In this document: piece after piece, positions 35,086-46,466 of the stretch
Layout of the letters: each line of letters opens with the position of its first letter
Position numbering within the stretch: position 1 is the first letter of the stretch
NCBI GenBank assembly: GCA_951213105.1
Contig: OX578152.1
Coordinates: 76,130,680-76,194,679, forward strand
Direction of reading: 5' to 3'
Length of the DNA: 64,000 nucleotides
DNA from: Amaurobius ferox
Taxonomy: Eukaryota; Arthropoda; Arachnida; Araneae; Amaurobiidae
The notes under the pieces: model-generated
Told to the model about the DNA's origin: nothing
Databases searched by the model: none
Seen by the model: only the letters and a program-made list of their open reading frames with translations
Made by a program: the position numbers and the translations under genes

Positions 35086-35867
35086 AGTACATTTTTTATA
35101 GTTTTCATCTTCTAATGAGAGGGCACCTCTGCATGCAAACATCGAACAGACGCCAGAGTGCCCGGATGAAATCATGACAAGGTGTTTTTCCCCATGCTCA
35201 TTGAGCACCAGTAATTAATGCACGCAGTGTTAGCTTTGCTGTATATCACTGAATTATGTGAGAAACCTGATTCTCATTCTAACTTTCTAATTTTTCGGCT
35301 AGTAGCGCTGAAATCCATTTTATTCGATCAGACGTGGTCACTTTACAATAAATAATTCTAACTCATGGACCTTTCTTTACAAAGTTATTGGGGTGCTTAA
35401 AGATTTTCCTAAGAACCCTTTCATTGCTGCCCATTCACTTAGATATTCATCAGCACTACCTTTGGTAGCCGTAAAAGACAAATCCTTATAATCTGTCAAT
35501 AAGTGAACCACAGAGAAACTGATAGAGAATTATTTTCATCGTTTCCATTTATATTGTTACGACGTTTCCTCTGGAATTGTGCGTCTGCACTCAATATAGA
35601 AGAATGAATCCAAATTTATAAATAACTAACACGTTTATTCACAAACACAGCTTAAACAGGAACAATATGCAGTTAAAAAGCACTTAAATGCTTCACTACT
35701 TTCACAAAATAACTGATACCATTCCCAAAACATTGACAAAAGTCATTTCACGAAAGAGCGGCTACTATTCTCAAAATATTGAAAGTCACAGATCAATGTA
35801 GCACGTATTTCATCAACTGCTCTCCAACTGAGGGATGACGCCTTTTTATAGACTCTCCTTCTGGGAT
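35086..35867. other. Unassigned spacer
   Basis: Includes slightly less AT-rich sequence, but no ORF, RNA or repeat that I can name. Confidence 0.4.
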
Positions 35868-36250
35868 TTTGACGATTTTTGCGGGCTATTTCGCAAAAAA
35901 AAACAGGTTATTTTATCCTGAATTGTACTAAAATCTAATAAGCACAACACCAAGGTTATCAACATGGGACTTACCTACCAAATTTTATAAAATTCGGACC
36001 ATTAGTTTTTTAGTTGGATTGGATACATACATTCCACAGACAGACACACAGACACAAATGTCATACTAAAAAATTTTTTTCTTATTCTAAAGTCCCAAAA
36101 CGTCAAAAACTCAGACACACAGACACAAATGTCACACTAAAAAAAAATTTTCTTATTCTAAAGTCCCAATTCGTCAAAAACTCGAGTTGCGATTTTTGCT
36201 ATGATTCCAATACTTCCCCTATACATTACCATGTTTTAAAGGGAAAGTAA
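35868..36250 (+). mobile_element. Family B repeat, 3' part
   Basis: Contains GCGGGCTATTTCGCAAAAA, two copies of CAGACACACAGACACAAATG with adjoining sequence (36044 and 36112) and the end AAAGGGAAAGTAA. The inner ~67 bp are tandemly duplicated, giving the 78-codon ORF, which is not a gene. Confidence 0.7.
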
Positions 36251-36722
36251 AAAGTATGAATTCGTTTAGAATATGCATTTTTAAAATCACGATCAACGGC
36301 GGGCATATTTGCTAGTTTGAGACAAATCAGATTTTATTAAAGCATGCAATGAAACGATCTAGAAATGTTTCACGCTATGTCCAAATATTTGATCGATCCA
36401 ATTCCATTGAAAGAACAAGCTAATTTACATGGTTTTTATTATTTCAGCGATATTGTTGAAATTGGAAAAACGATTTTCTAGCTGACTAATGCATACAATG
36501 CAATGGGTTTGAAATGACTGTTTGAATGATATTTGAAAGAATTGCCCTTGAAATTTTCTAAATGTCGATATTCTGCAGGCATTTGGAAATGAAGGCATTC
36601 TGTTTCTCTAAATCAGCCATTTTGATAACCATTTCTAAACGCATTTATCAACTATCATAATTTTGTAAATGGTGACTTTCTGCTCTTAAATTCTACAGGT
36701 ACTAGAGAAGATTCGTAGAATG

Positions 36723-36754
<32 letters not shown>

Positions 36755-36949
36755 CCCAAAACCAAAAACATTAACCTCAGCTTTTATTCCTTAAATATTG
36801 ATTTTAGACATATATTAAAATACTAATTACAAATTTGCGAAAAAAAAAAAAAAAGGTGCAGAATTTTATGAAATCGATTAAAATTTTCAAGGGAATTAAA
36901 TTTTAATAAATACAAAATTTAAATTTTTATACGACTCCGTACAAAAAGG
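36251..36949. other. Unassigned, with Helitron-like end and (TA)n
   Basis: GGCGGGCATATTTGCTAGT near 36299-36317 resembles a Helitron 3' end (CTAG then T), without a matching start. The segment 36640-36720 resembles 34684-34790. (AT)n lies at 36728-36755 and an A17 run at 36839. Confidence 0.4.
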
Positions 36950-37420
36950 TAAGTGCATAGTAAGTCTCTTTTGTATGACCCTGGTGCTGATTAGTTTTGG
37001 GTACAATTCGGGATGAAAGAATCTGCTTTTTTTTTTTTTTTTTTTTTTGCGAAATGGCCCGCAAAAGCCGTCAAAATCTAAATTAGAAAACTACGTATGC
37101 ATAAATATATCAATTAAATGCTTGTTTTATACGTAATGTTTAACGATGAAAAAATAAGACCAACCCCATTACACTAGGACTAGCCAATCTCTAGATATTT
37201 TAGTTTTTTCACAGTTTCGCTATGCCACCTTTGAAAATAAGTCCAGTTACTAAATGACAACGGAATGGAAATTTTATTAAACCTGCAAATTCAGTGTAAT
37301 TTTAAATATTTATGGGTGTTATTTTGTGCAATTAAACTCAATATAATGAATTATTGAAGAAATAAATAAACAGAACGTGAATATGAGTCTGCAAGCAAGT
37401 CATGTGCTGGCCACATCAGA
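36950..37420 (-). mobile_element. Family B repeat, 5' part
   Basis: Ends (its 5' end) with CATGTGCTGGCCACATCAGA at 37420, and contains a T22 run and the GCGAAATGGCCCGCAAAA block. Its 3' half is missing. It abuts the next B copy with three bases between. Confidence 0.7.
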
Positions 37421-37423
37421 TTT

Positions 37424-38235
37424 TTACTTTCCCTGCAATACATGGCAATGTATAAGGAAAGTATTGGAACCATATCAAAAATCACAACTTGAGTTTTCAA
37501 AGGATCTACACGTTTCGAGACCTCTAGAATACGACAAAACTATTTTTAGCATGACGTCTGTGTGTGTGTGTGTGTGTGTCTATGCAATGTATGTATTCAC
37601 TCTAACTAAAATGCTAATTAACCGAATTTCATAAAATTTAGTAGTTAAGTCCCCTGTGAGTGATCCTGGTGCTGATTAGATTTTGGTATGATTCGGGATA
37701 AAAAAACCTTCCCTTTTTTGCGAAATGACCCGTAAAAATTGTCTATGTTCACTCTAGTTAACAAACTAACTGGTCAAATTTCACAAAATTTGGTAGATAA
37801 GTCACTTGTGAGTGTTCCTGTTGCTGATTAAATTTTGGTACGATTTGTGATAAAAAAAATAAAACTGCGTTTTGGGGAAATAGCCCTCAAAAATCTTCAA
37901 AATCTGAAATAAAAGACTACATATGCTGAAATGCATCAATTAAATTCTGGTTTTACATGTAATTTTTGACGATAATAAAATTAAAACCAACCTCATTACT
38001 TTAGGACTAGCCATTCTCGAGATATCTTAGTCGTTTCTGCATTTGCGCTACGCCGGTTTTGAGAATACATCCAATTACCAAATGAAAACGAAAATTGAAT
38101 TAAAAGTGCAAATTCACTGTAATTTCAAATAAGTATACGTGCTATTTTGTACAATGAAACTAAATTTAACGAATTATTAAAGAAGCAAAGAAAGACTAAT
38201 GTCTGTAGGAAAAGTCATGTGTTGCCCACTTCAGA
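37424..38235 (-). mobile_element. Family B repeat, full copy
   Basis: Complete 812-bp minus-strand copy from the ACTTTCCCTGCAATACATGG palindrome to CACTTCAGA at 38235. The GT tract is at 37558-37578. Confidence 0.75.
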
Positions 38236-38769
38236 TATTTTAACTAATAGTCCATTGCTATTATTATACATGTACTGGTGATTTCCAGCAAATATCGTCT
38301 AAAAATCTCATCCAAATTCTGTCCAGCTTTAGGTAGAAGACATGTATAACAGTAAAACATCTAATCATCATTTCAAAGTCTATCATCTGCCGCTGTGGTT
38401 ACGCAATGCGTCATTGAGGACGCAGAAAACGGAAGAGGAACGTTTGCCTTCAAAATTTCTCGTAATGGGCTGGGACCCCGCAGTTCGGCCCATTGCTCTA
38501 TATAACACTAATAAAAATTAAAACATCGGCAGTAGTTCCAGTCCGATGGAGACGAAATAGTTTCCCGTGAATAGAATATGGATAGCCTGTCTTTTTTTAG
38601 ATATTTTCAGTAGAGTTCAAAATATTAAAATATTGAAATTAGAACCACCTTTTCAAATTAATTCATAATATTAAAATATCGAAATTATAACGACTATATG
38701 GATAATTAAGAACCCTGTCCTAAACCTACTTAAACACTATTTTGCAAAAGAACAAAAACAAAAAACGAA
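38236..38769. other. Unassigned spacer
   Basis: A GC-richer patch at 38400-38510 (GGGCTGGGACCCCGCAG) has no ORF. The part at 38600-38700 (TATTAAAATATTGAAATTAG) resembles 56900-56950 in inverted orientation. Confidence 0.4.
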
Positions 38770-40103
38770 GCACCCTCTAAAAAGTAATTCGATTTTTTCG
38801 AGATTTTGCATGCAAATTCCTTTATACCAAATATGCAAATGATTAAATTTGGAAGGCCAATGAATGTTAACTTCGGTCATAGCGCGCGTTTCTACTGCGC
38901 AACTAGCATCTTATAAAACAGGTTAAAAATGCGAACGGTTTATCTTTGCTCGTTATCAGCGTTGCAGTTCCGTGGAGAAACAACCAATAATGCCGTTACG
39001 ACGTTGCCGAAGACCTAATAAGCAATTAGACAAGTTCGAACGTGGTCGTATAGTCGGGATGCTTGAAGCTGGCTGGTCATACTGAGCAATAGGCCGCCAC
39101 CTGCACCGAACGGACACTTCTGTGCAAAGGTGCTAGCAGTAATGTTTGCTGCAAGGAACTCATCGGCGGAATGAAGGCTCTGGAAGGCCAAGGTGCACGA
39201 ATGTGAAGCAAGATCGGATGATTGTAGGACTGGCCCGAACTGCCTAACGGCATCATTGTCCGCCATCCAACGTGCTACAGCCTCTTCCATACCACCCGTG
39301 GTACCTTCCACCATCTCACGGCGCTTGGCTGAGGTGGGGTTACGCTCACAGCGACCTTTAAGATGTCTACCCATAGAGTGATGTCGTAACCGAGCTTCAT
39401 GGCTACCAGCAGACTGGCAGCAAACAATGTTCAGCAATGAATCACGCTTCAGTCTCTTAGAAGATGATCATCGGGTACGTGTATGGAGGCGCCAGGGCCA
39501 GCGGTCTCAATCAGCCTTTGTTTTACATAGGCACACAGCCATTAATCCTGGTGTGGGGTGCCATCTCTTACGAGAGCAGGTCGTCCCCTGCTTACAACTG
39601 TAACAGCTCATCGATATATTGATGAAATCCTGCGACAGTTTGCGTTACCCTTCATGACACGTCATTCTGGGACCATTTTTCAACAAGATAATGCCACGCC
39701 ACATACGGATCGTATATCTGTGGACTGTCTCCGTGCTGTTGATACTGTTCTTTAGCTAGCAAGGTCCCCAGACCTTTTGCCAATCGAGCATGTATGGGAC
39801 ATTCTAGACCGCCAGATTCGGGACCCCCCCTAAATGTAGCAGATCTGGAGCAACAATTGAGGAATGTCTGGCAGAATGCATGGCAGGATGACATTAGGAA
39901 ACTTTATCACTCCTTACCTTGGCATATACAAACATGAATTACCGCCAAGGGGGTTTTACCAATTACTGATTTTAAAATTCAATATGCAATTACTAACCAT
40001 TGATAGGCCCTGCGGCCTTGATTATTTTAAATATTTCATTACCTGTATATGAGCTGTATGCATATTTAATTTCAATAAAAACAGTCACTTTCTTCATGGT
40101 GCA

Positions 40104-40105
<2 letters not shown>
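38770..40105 (+). pseudogene. Tc1-like transposon 2, broken transposase
   Basis: The transposase starts at ATG 38990 (MPLRRCRRPNKQLDKFERGR) and runs through GMLEAGWSY, SGRPRCTN, ILVWGAISYESRSSPA (~39548), HFSTR-CHAT equivalent to FQQDNATPHT in the next frame (~39675, second catalytic Asp), RPFANRACMGH equivalent to SPDLSPIEHVWD (~39770) and a C-terminal LRNVWQNAWQDDI. Several stops and shifts make it dead. It differs from Tc1 copies 1 and 3 in sequence, so it is a separate subfamily. Ends are approximate; the 3' end may be the CATGGTGCATC before the poly-T run. The 140-codon antisense ORF is a shadow. Confidence 0.75.

Positions 40106-40134
<29 letters not shown>
40106..40134. repeat. Poly-T run (about 28)
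   Basis: Uninterrupted T at the 3' border of Tc1 element 2. It generates homopolymer ORFs on both strands that are not genes. Confidence 0.9.
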
Positions 40135-40136
<2 letters not shown>

Positions 40137-40428
40137 GCGAAAGGGTGTATATCCTTATAGAATTTTTAAAGGCTACATATTCCTGTTTATAGTTCACAAC
40201 TTGCGGTTTTAATTTTTGAGATATAATCATTTCACACTTGAAAAACGGAAAATTTTCAACCTTATCCAACTTGACATTTCTCAAAATCTATATTAACTTT
40301 GTAAAAAAAAAAAAAACAATCTAAATAACTTTCATACTGAACATTTTTATCGCTTACTCTTTATATCTATATTTTATGGTTTAGGATATATTTCGAGTGA
40401 ATGTGAGCAATGTGATACCAGGGACGCA
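40135..40428. other. Unassigned spacer
   Basis: GGAAAATTTTCAAC near 40247 is inversely similar to 56740-56760. Otherwise nothing recognised. Confidence 0.35.
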
Positions 40429-40531
40429 AAGGGGGATAGAACTGTTTGGGATAGGGTATGTCAAATACCTGTCCTTTTGAGAGGTTTTTCGTTTGGGATG
40501 GACGCTGTCCCACCCGTAAGCAAAAGGTTAA
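40429..40531 (-). mobile_element. MITE M, half copy without T flank
   Basis: From GGGGGATAGAACTGTTTGGG to GTAAGCAAAAGGTTAA at 40531. The flank is ATATG, unlike the T-associated copies, so this is an independent insertion. Confidence 0.65.
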
Positions 40532-40559
40532 TATGTTTAAGAAAGTTTAGTCACTTACT

Positions 40560-40915
40560 ACAGATTTCCGCGATCTTTGCGGGCCATTTCGCAAAATAAA
40601 GGGTCAGTTATATTTTTCCGAATCATGTGAAAATCTAATCAGCATCAGAATAACCCTCAGAGGACGTAACTGTTAAATGTTAAGAAATTTCATCAAATAG
40701 CAATTTAACAACAATGCAAAACGTCTTCAACTGCTCAAAATTAAAAAACAAATCTTAAATATCGAGAATAGTTCCTCTTAGAGTAACGAGATTCATCTTA
40801 TTCTTTACGGCGTCGAAAATTACGTATAAAACATGCAATTAATTGATACATTTGTAGTATTTTATTTTAGATCTCGACGATATTTTCGGACCATTTAGCA
40901 AAAAAAAAGAAATGA
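40560..40915 (+). mobile_element. Family B fragments
   Basis: Two degraded pieces: GCGGGCCATTTCGCAAAATA at 40578 and a segment near 40770-40915 with ATATCGAGAATAG and GGACCATTTAGCAAAAAA. No ends are preserved. Confidence 0.5.
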
Positions 40916-40932
40916 ATAAAAAATTTAAAAAA

Positions 40933-41679
40933 TCTGATGTGGGCAGCACGTGACTTTCCCTGCGGACTTATATCCACGTTCTCTTTATTTTAATTAAATT
41001 TAATTTACTTTTAATTCAATTTTCGTTCTCGTTTGATAACTGGACTTATTTTCAAATGTGGAGTAGAGAAAATACGAAAAAACTAAAATATCTCGAGAAC
41101 GGCTAGTCCTAGTGTAATGGGGTTGATCTTATTCTTTTCTTCGTTAAAAATTACGTATTAAACAAGCATTTAATGGATATATTTGATTATACGTAGTTTT
41201 TTAGTTTAGATTATGCCGATTTTTGCGGGCCATTTTGCACAAAAAGGCAGATTATTTTTTTCTGAATCCTACCAAAATCTAATCAGCACCAGGGTGACCC
41301 ACACGTGACTTATCTACCAAATTTTGTGAAAATCGGTCCATTAGTTTTTCAACTAGAGTGGATAAAAGCTTTTGCGGGCCATTTCGCAAAAAAAGGCGGG
41401 TTCTTTACTCTTGAATCGTATCCAAAACTAATCAGCTCCAGACACGCCCACGAGTGACTTACCTACCAAATTTTATGAAATTCGGTCAATTACTTTTTTA
41501 GTGGATACAAAATCTGCACAGACAGACACACAGACACACACACAGACGTCACGCTAAAAATAGTTTTTTCGTATTCTAGAGGTCTCAAAACGTGTAGATC
41601 CGTCGAAAACTCGAGTTGCGATTTTCGGCATGATTCCAATACTTTCCCTATACATTACAATGTATTGCAGGGAAAGTAA
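40933..41679 (+). mobile_element. Family B tandem copy 1
   Basis: Complete, from TCTGATGTGGGCAGCACGTG to GCAGGGAAAGTAA. First member of a three-copy head-to-tail array, with three bases (AAA) before the next start. Confidence 0.78.
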
Positions 41680-41682
41680 AAA

Positions 41683-42220
41683 TCTGATGTGAGCAGCACA
41701 TGACTTTCCCTGCAGACTTATATTAACGTTCTCTTTATTTTAATTAAATTTATTTCACTTTTAATTCAATTTTCGTTCTAATTCGATAACCGGGCTTATT
41801 TTCAAAGGTGGCGTAGGGAAAGTACGAAAAACTAAAATATCTCGAGAACGGCTAGTCCTAGTGTAATGGGGTTGGTCTTATTCTTTTCGTCGTTAAAAAT
41901 TAAGTATTAAATCAGCATTTAATGGATATATTTGAGTATACCCAGTTCTTTAGTTTAGATTTGGACGATTTTTGCGGGCCATTTTGCAAAAAAAGGCAGG
42001 TCGTTTTTTTGCGAATCGTACCAAAATCTAATCAGCACCAGGGTAACCCACAAGTGACTCATCTACCGAATTTTGTGAAATTCGGTCCATTAGTTTTTCA
42101 GTTAGAGTGGATACAAGGTTTTGCGGGCCATTTCGGAAAGCAAGGCGGGTTCTTTTATCCCGAATCGTACCCAAAACTAATCAGCACCCTATACATTACC
42201 ATGTATTGCAGGGAAAGTAA
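41683..42220 (+). mobile_element. Family B tandem copy 2, internal deletion
   Basis: Starts TCTGATGTGAGCAGCACATG. The CAGA tract and the CGTCGAAAACTCGA block are deleted, joining AATCAGCACC directly to CTATACATTACCATG and the GGAAAGTAA end. The 129-codon ORF (41922-42311) is a by-product and crosses the copy border. Confidence 0.75.
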
Positions 42221-42652
42221 AAAGGACTTTTTGTTTTTCGAATCGTATGAAAATTTAACTACCGTCACGGTTACTAACAACAACAAGCAACTTATTTTAC
42301 AAATTTTGTGAAATTTGACTAATTAGTTTCTCAGCTACAGTGGATAAATACAATTTTTGCAGACCATTTCGCAAAAAAAAAACAAGTTCTTTCATCTCGA
42401 ATCGTAACAAAATCTAATCATCAGCACCATGGTCACCCCCACGAGACTTATGTACCAAATTTGGCGCAATTTGGCCTATTAGTTTTTGAGTTAAGGTTGT
42501 TACATATATTGCTCAGACAGCCACACAGACACAGTCGAGAGTTAAAATTATTTGTGCTCGAAACGTATAAATCCGTGGAAATCTAGAGTTGCGATTTTCT
42601 ACACGATTATACTACTTTCCTTATACATTACCATATGTTGCAGGGAAAGTAA
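42221..42652 (+). mobile_element. Family B tandem copy 3, 3' part
   Basis: Lacks the TCTGATG start but carries the body, a short CACACAGACACAG tract and the terminal palindrome ending at GGAAAGTAA (42644-42652). It is more diverged than copies 1 and 2. Confidence 0.7.
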
Positions 42653-42820
42653 AATAGGTAATGTACCAATTATAGCTTCCTCAAGGTATTCAAGTTAGCC
42701 TGGTCGCGAATATGTTGTTCTTTCTCGTTAACAAAAACCGTTACATTTACGAGAATGATGGTTACTTGTCGCATAATATTGCATAATGATTATTTGGTGA
42801 TTACTAAGGTTTCATAATAT

Positions 42821-42998
42821 TCATGGGCGTCCATAGGAAAGGGCAAGAGGGGGTACTTGTCCTACCCTGAACGTTCAAGGTCACAAAGGTAGGCATCAAG
42901 CTAGTCGATGTTGCACATCTTTTCCTCCAGTTTGCACCACTGATGTCAGTGGTTTGCCTTCCCCCACCCCTTAGAATAGTTCTATGCTTGCCCATGAT
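42821..42998 (-). mobile_element. MITE N, copy 1
   Basis: Ends are CATGGGCGTCCATAG and its imperfect inverse TGCTTGCCCATGA. The body matches MITE N copy 2 (44655-44825) in reverse complement, including GAACGTTCAAGGTCACAAAG and TTTGCACCACTGATGTCAG against their inverses. The minus-strand 63-codon ORF is not conserved between copies. Confidence 0.65.
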
Positions 42999-43329
42999 AA
43001 TATTGCATATGGAAGACCAACCTTTTCAACGATTTCTTAATTTTATGTTCTAATTCTTTGTACTTTATTTTATGTATACTAGTAATACGCGCGGACATAT
43101 TCGGTGCTATAAGTAATTTTAAAACCCGGCTTATTCATGGAATATGTCCAGTGTATTCGCTACAATAAAATCGGGGTTTTGTTTACAGAAAGCGGCAAAT
43201 TGACGATTGCTCAATTTCGATCTGTTTGTTCAGGTAGTAATAAAATATCATCCTGATTTGGTTTATAAATATTAAAAAGAAATTAAGCATTAGAATCCAT
43301 AACGTCGTAAGATAAATACATTTACATCT
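42999..43329. other. Unassigned spacer
   Basis: TTTATTCATGG-type sequence near 43128 resembles 13283. Nothing else recognised. Confidence 0.35.
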
Positions 43330-43344
43330 ACATCTTGTTCCGTA

Positions 43345-43685
43345 GATCACCGAAGTCAAGCAGCATCGGGCGCGGTTAGTACTTGGGTGGGTGACCACCT
43401 GGGAACACCGCGTGCTGTTGGCACATTTCGGGCGCGGTAGCCCGGAGGTTTGCGTGCTGGATTTGCACGCTGCCACAACTGTCGCCATGTTCATGCGGAG
43501 TACGATCACGTTAAACATGTGGGTCCGTAAGTCCTTTCGAGTGGTTGGTGGTAGGGGAAGGAGTGTACTGTCCCTGTGAATGCCTCCCCCACTGGGTTCC
43601 GGTCTAAATTGGGTGGCACTTCCCGGCAGTCCAAACGGTTACCTTACACTTTCTGGTAGGTCGGACGGTCTGGGTCTCAAGAACA
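43345..43685 (+). mobile_element. 5S rRNA-derived SINE, complete insertion
   Basis: The head (43345-43423) is the 3' two-thirds of 5S rRNA: GATCACCGAAGTCAAGCAGC, TCGGGCGCGGTTAGTACTTG, GGTGGGTGACCACCTGGGAA and GTGCTGTTGGCA. It includes the A-box, intermediate and C-box regions of the 5S internal promoter. The body and tail (to GGTCTGGGTCTCAAGAACA) are unrelated to 5S. A perfect 15-bp target duplication, ACATCTTGTTCCGTA, flanks it (43330-43344 and 43686-43700), which fixes both ends and shows LINE-type insertion. In known terms this is the SINE3 (5S-derived) class. Confidence 0.9.
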
Positions 43686-43747
43686 ACATCTTGTTCCGTA
43701 AGAGATCAATCGATTTAAATCACGATTCGTGCTAACCTTTATTTTAT

Positions 43748-43752
43748 GAAAC

Positions 43753-43791
<39 letters not shown>

Positions 43792-43811
43792 TAATAATAA
43801 TAATAATAATA
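43748..43811. repeat. (AAT)n microsatellite
   Basis: About 20 ATA/AAT triplets with a single ACA interruption near 43789. Confidence 0.9.
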
Positions 43812-43914
43812 GCAATTTAAATGTAAGCTCAAACTCGATTTTTCGACCCCATCACAATAATTTCTTTCATTATACTCTGTATATAAGAAAAGTAATAACA
43901 AAATACTTTAGGCC

Positions 43915-44290
43915 CGTCTACAAAATGTAATAACAAGCACCTTATAAAGTGATTTATCAACCCATTCACACGCCTTTTCATAGATTATGGCAAGTTAAAG
44001 AAATATTTATTTTCAATGCCTATAGTAAATAACATGCTCTCAATATTTTACAGTTTGGGTGGTTTGAAACCCTTAGTACTAAAGAAAGTTGAGATGTTTC
44101 AGGTCTAAGAGAACATTTTTTTTTTCTTGCTATAACCAAATTTCGCAATTTTAGAAAATGCGATTAAACAGACTTGACCAAGAATAGAATAGCTGCAGTC
44201 TATGTCTTCTAGGCAATTTTAATCTATTTATAGGAAGATTATATTTTAGAGAGATTTTCAGATGATATAGGAATATAAAGTAGAAATTAT
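43915..44290 (+). repeat. Family G repeat, degraded copy 4
   Basis: AAATATTTATTTTCAATGCC, ACATGCTCTCAATATTTTAC and AAAGTTGAGATGTTTCAGG follow family G order at low identity. Confidence 0.45.
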
Positions 44291-44394
44291 CTGGAATTGT
44301 GTCAGGTAGTAAAAAATTTGCTACGCACCATATTTTTGTGAACTTTATTGAGATTGGTAAATTCCTTCCTATGCAAACTAAAGGTTCGCAAAAT

Positions 44395-45420
44395 TTTGGG
44401 ACATAGCAAATTTTATGCTAACATTCAAAATATAGACTATCACATGCTGATGAGTGCATGAAAAACACGATACCGGTTCATGAATGATGTTATATAAAAT
44501 GAGAGAGCAATCCTTACTTTTGGAACGCGCCCTTTAGGCGAGTTATGGTATATTCTTCACCGTTGCAGTCTCGTGCAACCTAATATTAATTTTTATGAAA
44601 TTCGAAACTAACTACATGGTAGGACGGAATTAGTTGGTTTGGAGCTCTTATAACCATGGGCGCCCATAGAACTTTTTTCAGGAGATGCCGAACCACTGAC
44701 GTCAGTAGGACAAAATCAAGGATAAAATGTACAACATCGACTAGCTTAATGCCAAACTTTGTGACCTTTAACGTTCAGGAAAGGACAAGAATCCCCTTTT
44801 GCTCTCCCTTATGGGTGCCCATGCCTAAGACATAGGCTAACCTATATCCGCCAAGTTGTATCACAGTGAGAAACGCTTTGGAGACAAGTAGTAAAAACCA
44901 GGACCACTCTCCTTGCTGACTTCAGTGTAATGAACCTGTTTTGGCTCACTTATCGCCGTCTGTTGCTAGAAAAGTCAAGTAAGATGCAAAATGGTAAATG
45001 CGACAGCTCCCTATATAGGAACCTTAGGTCGGTCTCTATGAAGATCTGCAGAACTGCGGACATAACAAGCTTTTTCTATCATTGCAAGTAGCGGCGAAAC
45101 CAGTTCATAAATGTTGTTATTTGAAATGAGAGCGCAGTTCCAATTTTTGGAACGTCCCCTTCAGATGGGTCCTTGGCCGTAGCAATATGCGGTCATTTTT
45201 TATGAAATTTGAAGTCTACTACGTTGTAGGACGTAAATTGTCGCTTCACAAAAGTTTTAAAAAAATTTAGAACACAGTAGGTTATTTGCTGTCATGGCAA
45301 ATATCAGCTATTCCACGCTATTAAGAACGAAACCAATCTTTGTATGCTGCTATTTGCAGTGGAAGCACAATTCTTCAAGATTTGTAAATGTGTAGGGAGG
45401 ATAACGTATTGACCACAACG
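44395..45420 (+). repeat. Family L direct repeats
   Basis: GGTTCATGAATGATGTTATA...TTTTGGAACGCGCCC...TTTTTATGAAATTCGAA...GTAGGACGGAATT at 44480-44640 recurs diverged at 45105-45245. The lead-in (TGCTAACAT...CTATCACATGCTGATGAG, 44412-44455) recurs at 45285-45330. MITE N copy 2 sits between them. No ORF. Confidence 0.55.
44655..44825 (+). mobile_element. MITE N, copy 2
   Basis: 171 bp with inverted ends CATGGGCGCCCATAGA and TATGGGTGCCCATG. The end itself is palindromic. Opposite in orientation to copy 1. Confidence 0.7.
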
Positions 45421-45914
45421 CATTTTTACCACGGTGCGTGCGTACAAGTGTTTAATAAATTATAAGCTGCAATACATGGGCGAATAATTTTTGGAATTTT
45501 ACCTGTCACATTTTCTGCCTTCATCTGTCTGCCCCTGGAATTCAAATATCTGCTACGGCATTGAACTCCTTTCAGGCTAATACAGTGGAACGTCAGCTTC
45601 AAAAGGAGTTTTAATAAAGGGATTTTTGTTCTCGAAGCTGTCAAAAGTTCCACGGTTCCCTTGACAGTCCCTTTCCCACCACCCACCCAAAGAGTGCTTC
45701 AGAATGAACGCAAATACGTAGAACAGATTCGCAATTTAATCTCTCTAATAGACTTCTAAGAACTAATTCTACGAATAATTAGCTGTAAAATCAATAAGCA
45801 TCCTTTGAGGAAAGCATTTTATTCTGCCCTAAAAAAAAATAAAAGACTGGAGGTTTTATTTATTATGCAAGAGCACATTTTTATAGTAAATACTACACAT
45901 TCCTTAATCCCATG
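45421..45914. other. Unassigned spacer
   Basis: An 86-codon minus-strand ORF (45426-45686) has no motif and normal-looking but unremarkable composition. I leave it uncalled. Confidence 0.35.
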
Positions 45915-45925
45915 AATATTGTTAC

Positions 45926-46018
45926 CAATATTGATATGATTTCTTGAGGGTACATTGACAGATGGCCCTGGTCTAGCCCCTGACTAGACCGGGTAAGTTT
46001 AGTAACAACAACAACAAC
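45926..46018 (+). mobile_element. Short retroelement tail with (AAC)n end
   Basis: A ~93-bp insert containing GGCCCTGGTCTAGCCCCTG, ACTAGACCGGGTAAGTTTAG and a terminal (AAC)5. AATATTGTTAC occurs on both sides (45915-45925 and 46019-46029), a target-site duplication. It is a 5'-truncated SINE or LINE. The (AAC)n tail is shared with the 5S-derived SINE fragment at 53198. Confidence 0.65.
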
Positions 46019-46029
46019 AATATTGTTAC

Positions 46030-46466
46030 AATACACCTTCCATCTGCTTCCCTGCGTTAAAAGTATCCTTGCTAAAAAACATTCACAGTTATCCAGTTGT
46101 AATTACGCAAAAAGTTCCAGTTGCTTGACCTTGACGACAAAGTTGAAAAGTTACGAACATCGTAAATTTGGCGAATTTGAGAAAGGGATTGAACTGGAAT
46201 AATCCAAATTACGTAGATTTTTCGGGACCGTTCAACTGAGGGTATATAACGGGTTGTTCTGACAGGAACTTTATGTGATTACAAGTAACAATGTTTTGAG
46301 AATACGACCTTCGTGTTTATGTATTAGTTGAGCAGATAGTATATTTCTATATTTCCGGTTTTGTCGGTCCAATTTAAGTAAGCTTGGTGACTATCGTTAG
46401 CCGTGACCTTCCTGCGTCACGGTCGATCATGTACCGGGCAGGTCTATTGAAAATATTTCAAAAAAA
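46030..46466. other. Unassigned spacer
   Basis: No gene or repeat recognised. The 64-codon ORF at 46384 enters the next repeat and is not supported. Confidence 0.4.

Noticed and set aside
41922..42311. 129-codon ORF
   Set aside because: It spans the junction of two tandem family B copies and is closed in other B copies.
43345..43423. A functional 5S rRNA gene
   Set aside because: The first ~36 nucleotides of 5S are missing, and the block is the head of a retroposed SINE flanked by a target duplication.
44445..44470. Hammerhead core at CTGATGAGTGCATGAAAA
   Set aside because: Stem II cannot form in the six bases between the two core parts, and there is no cleavage-site context.
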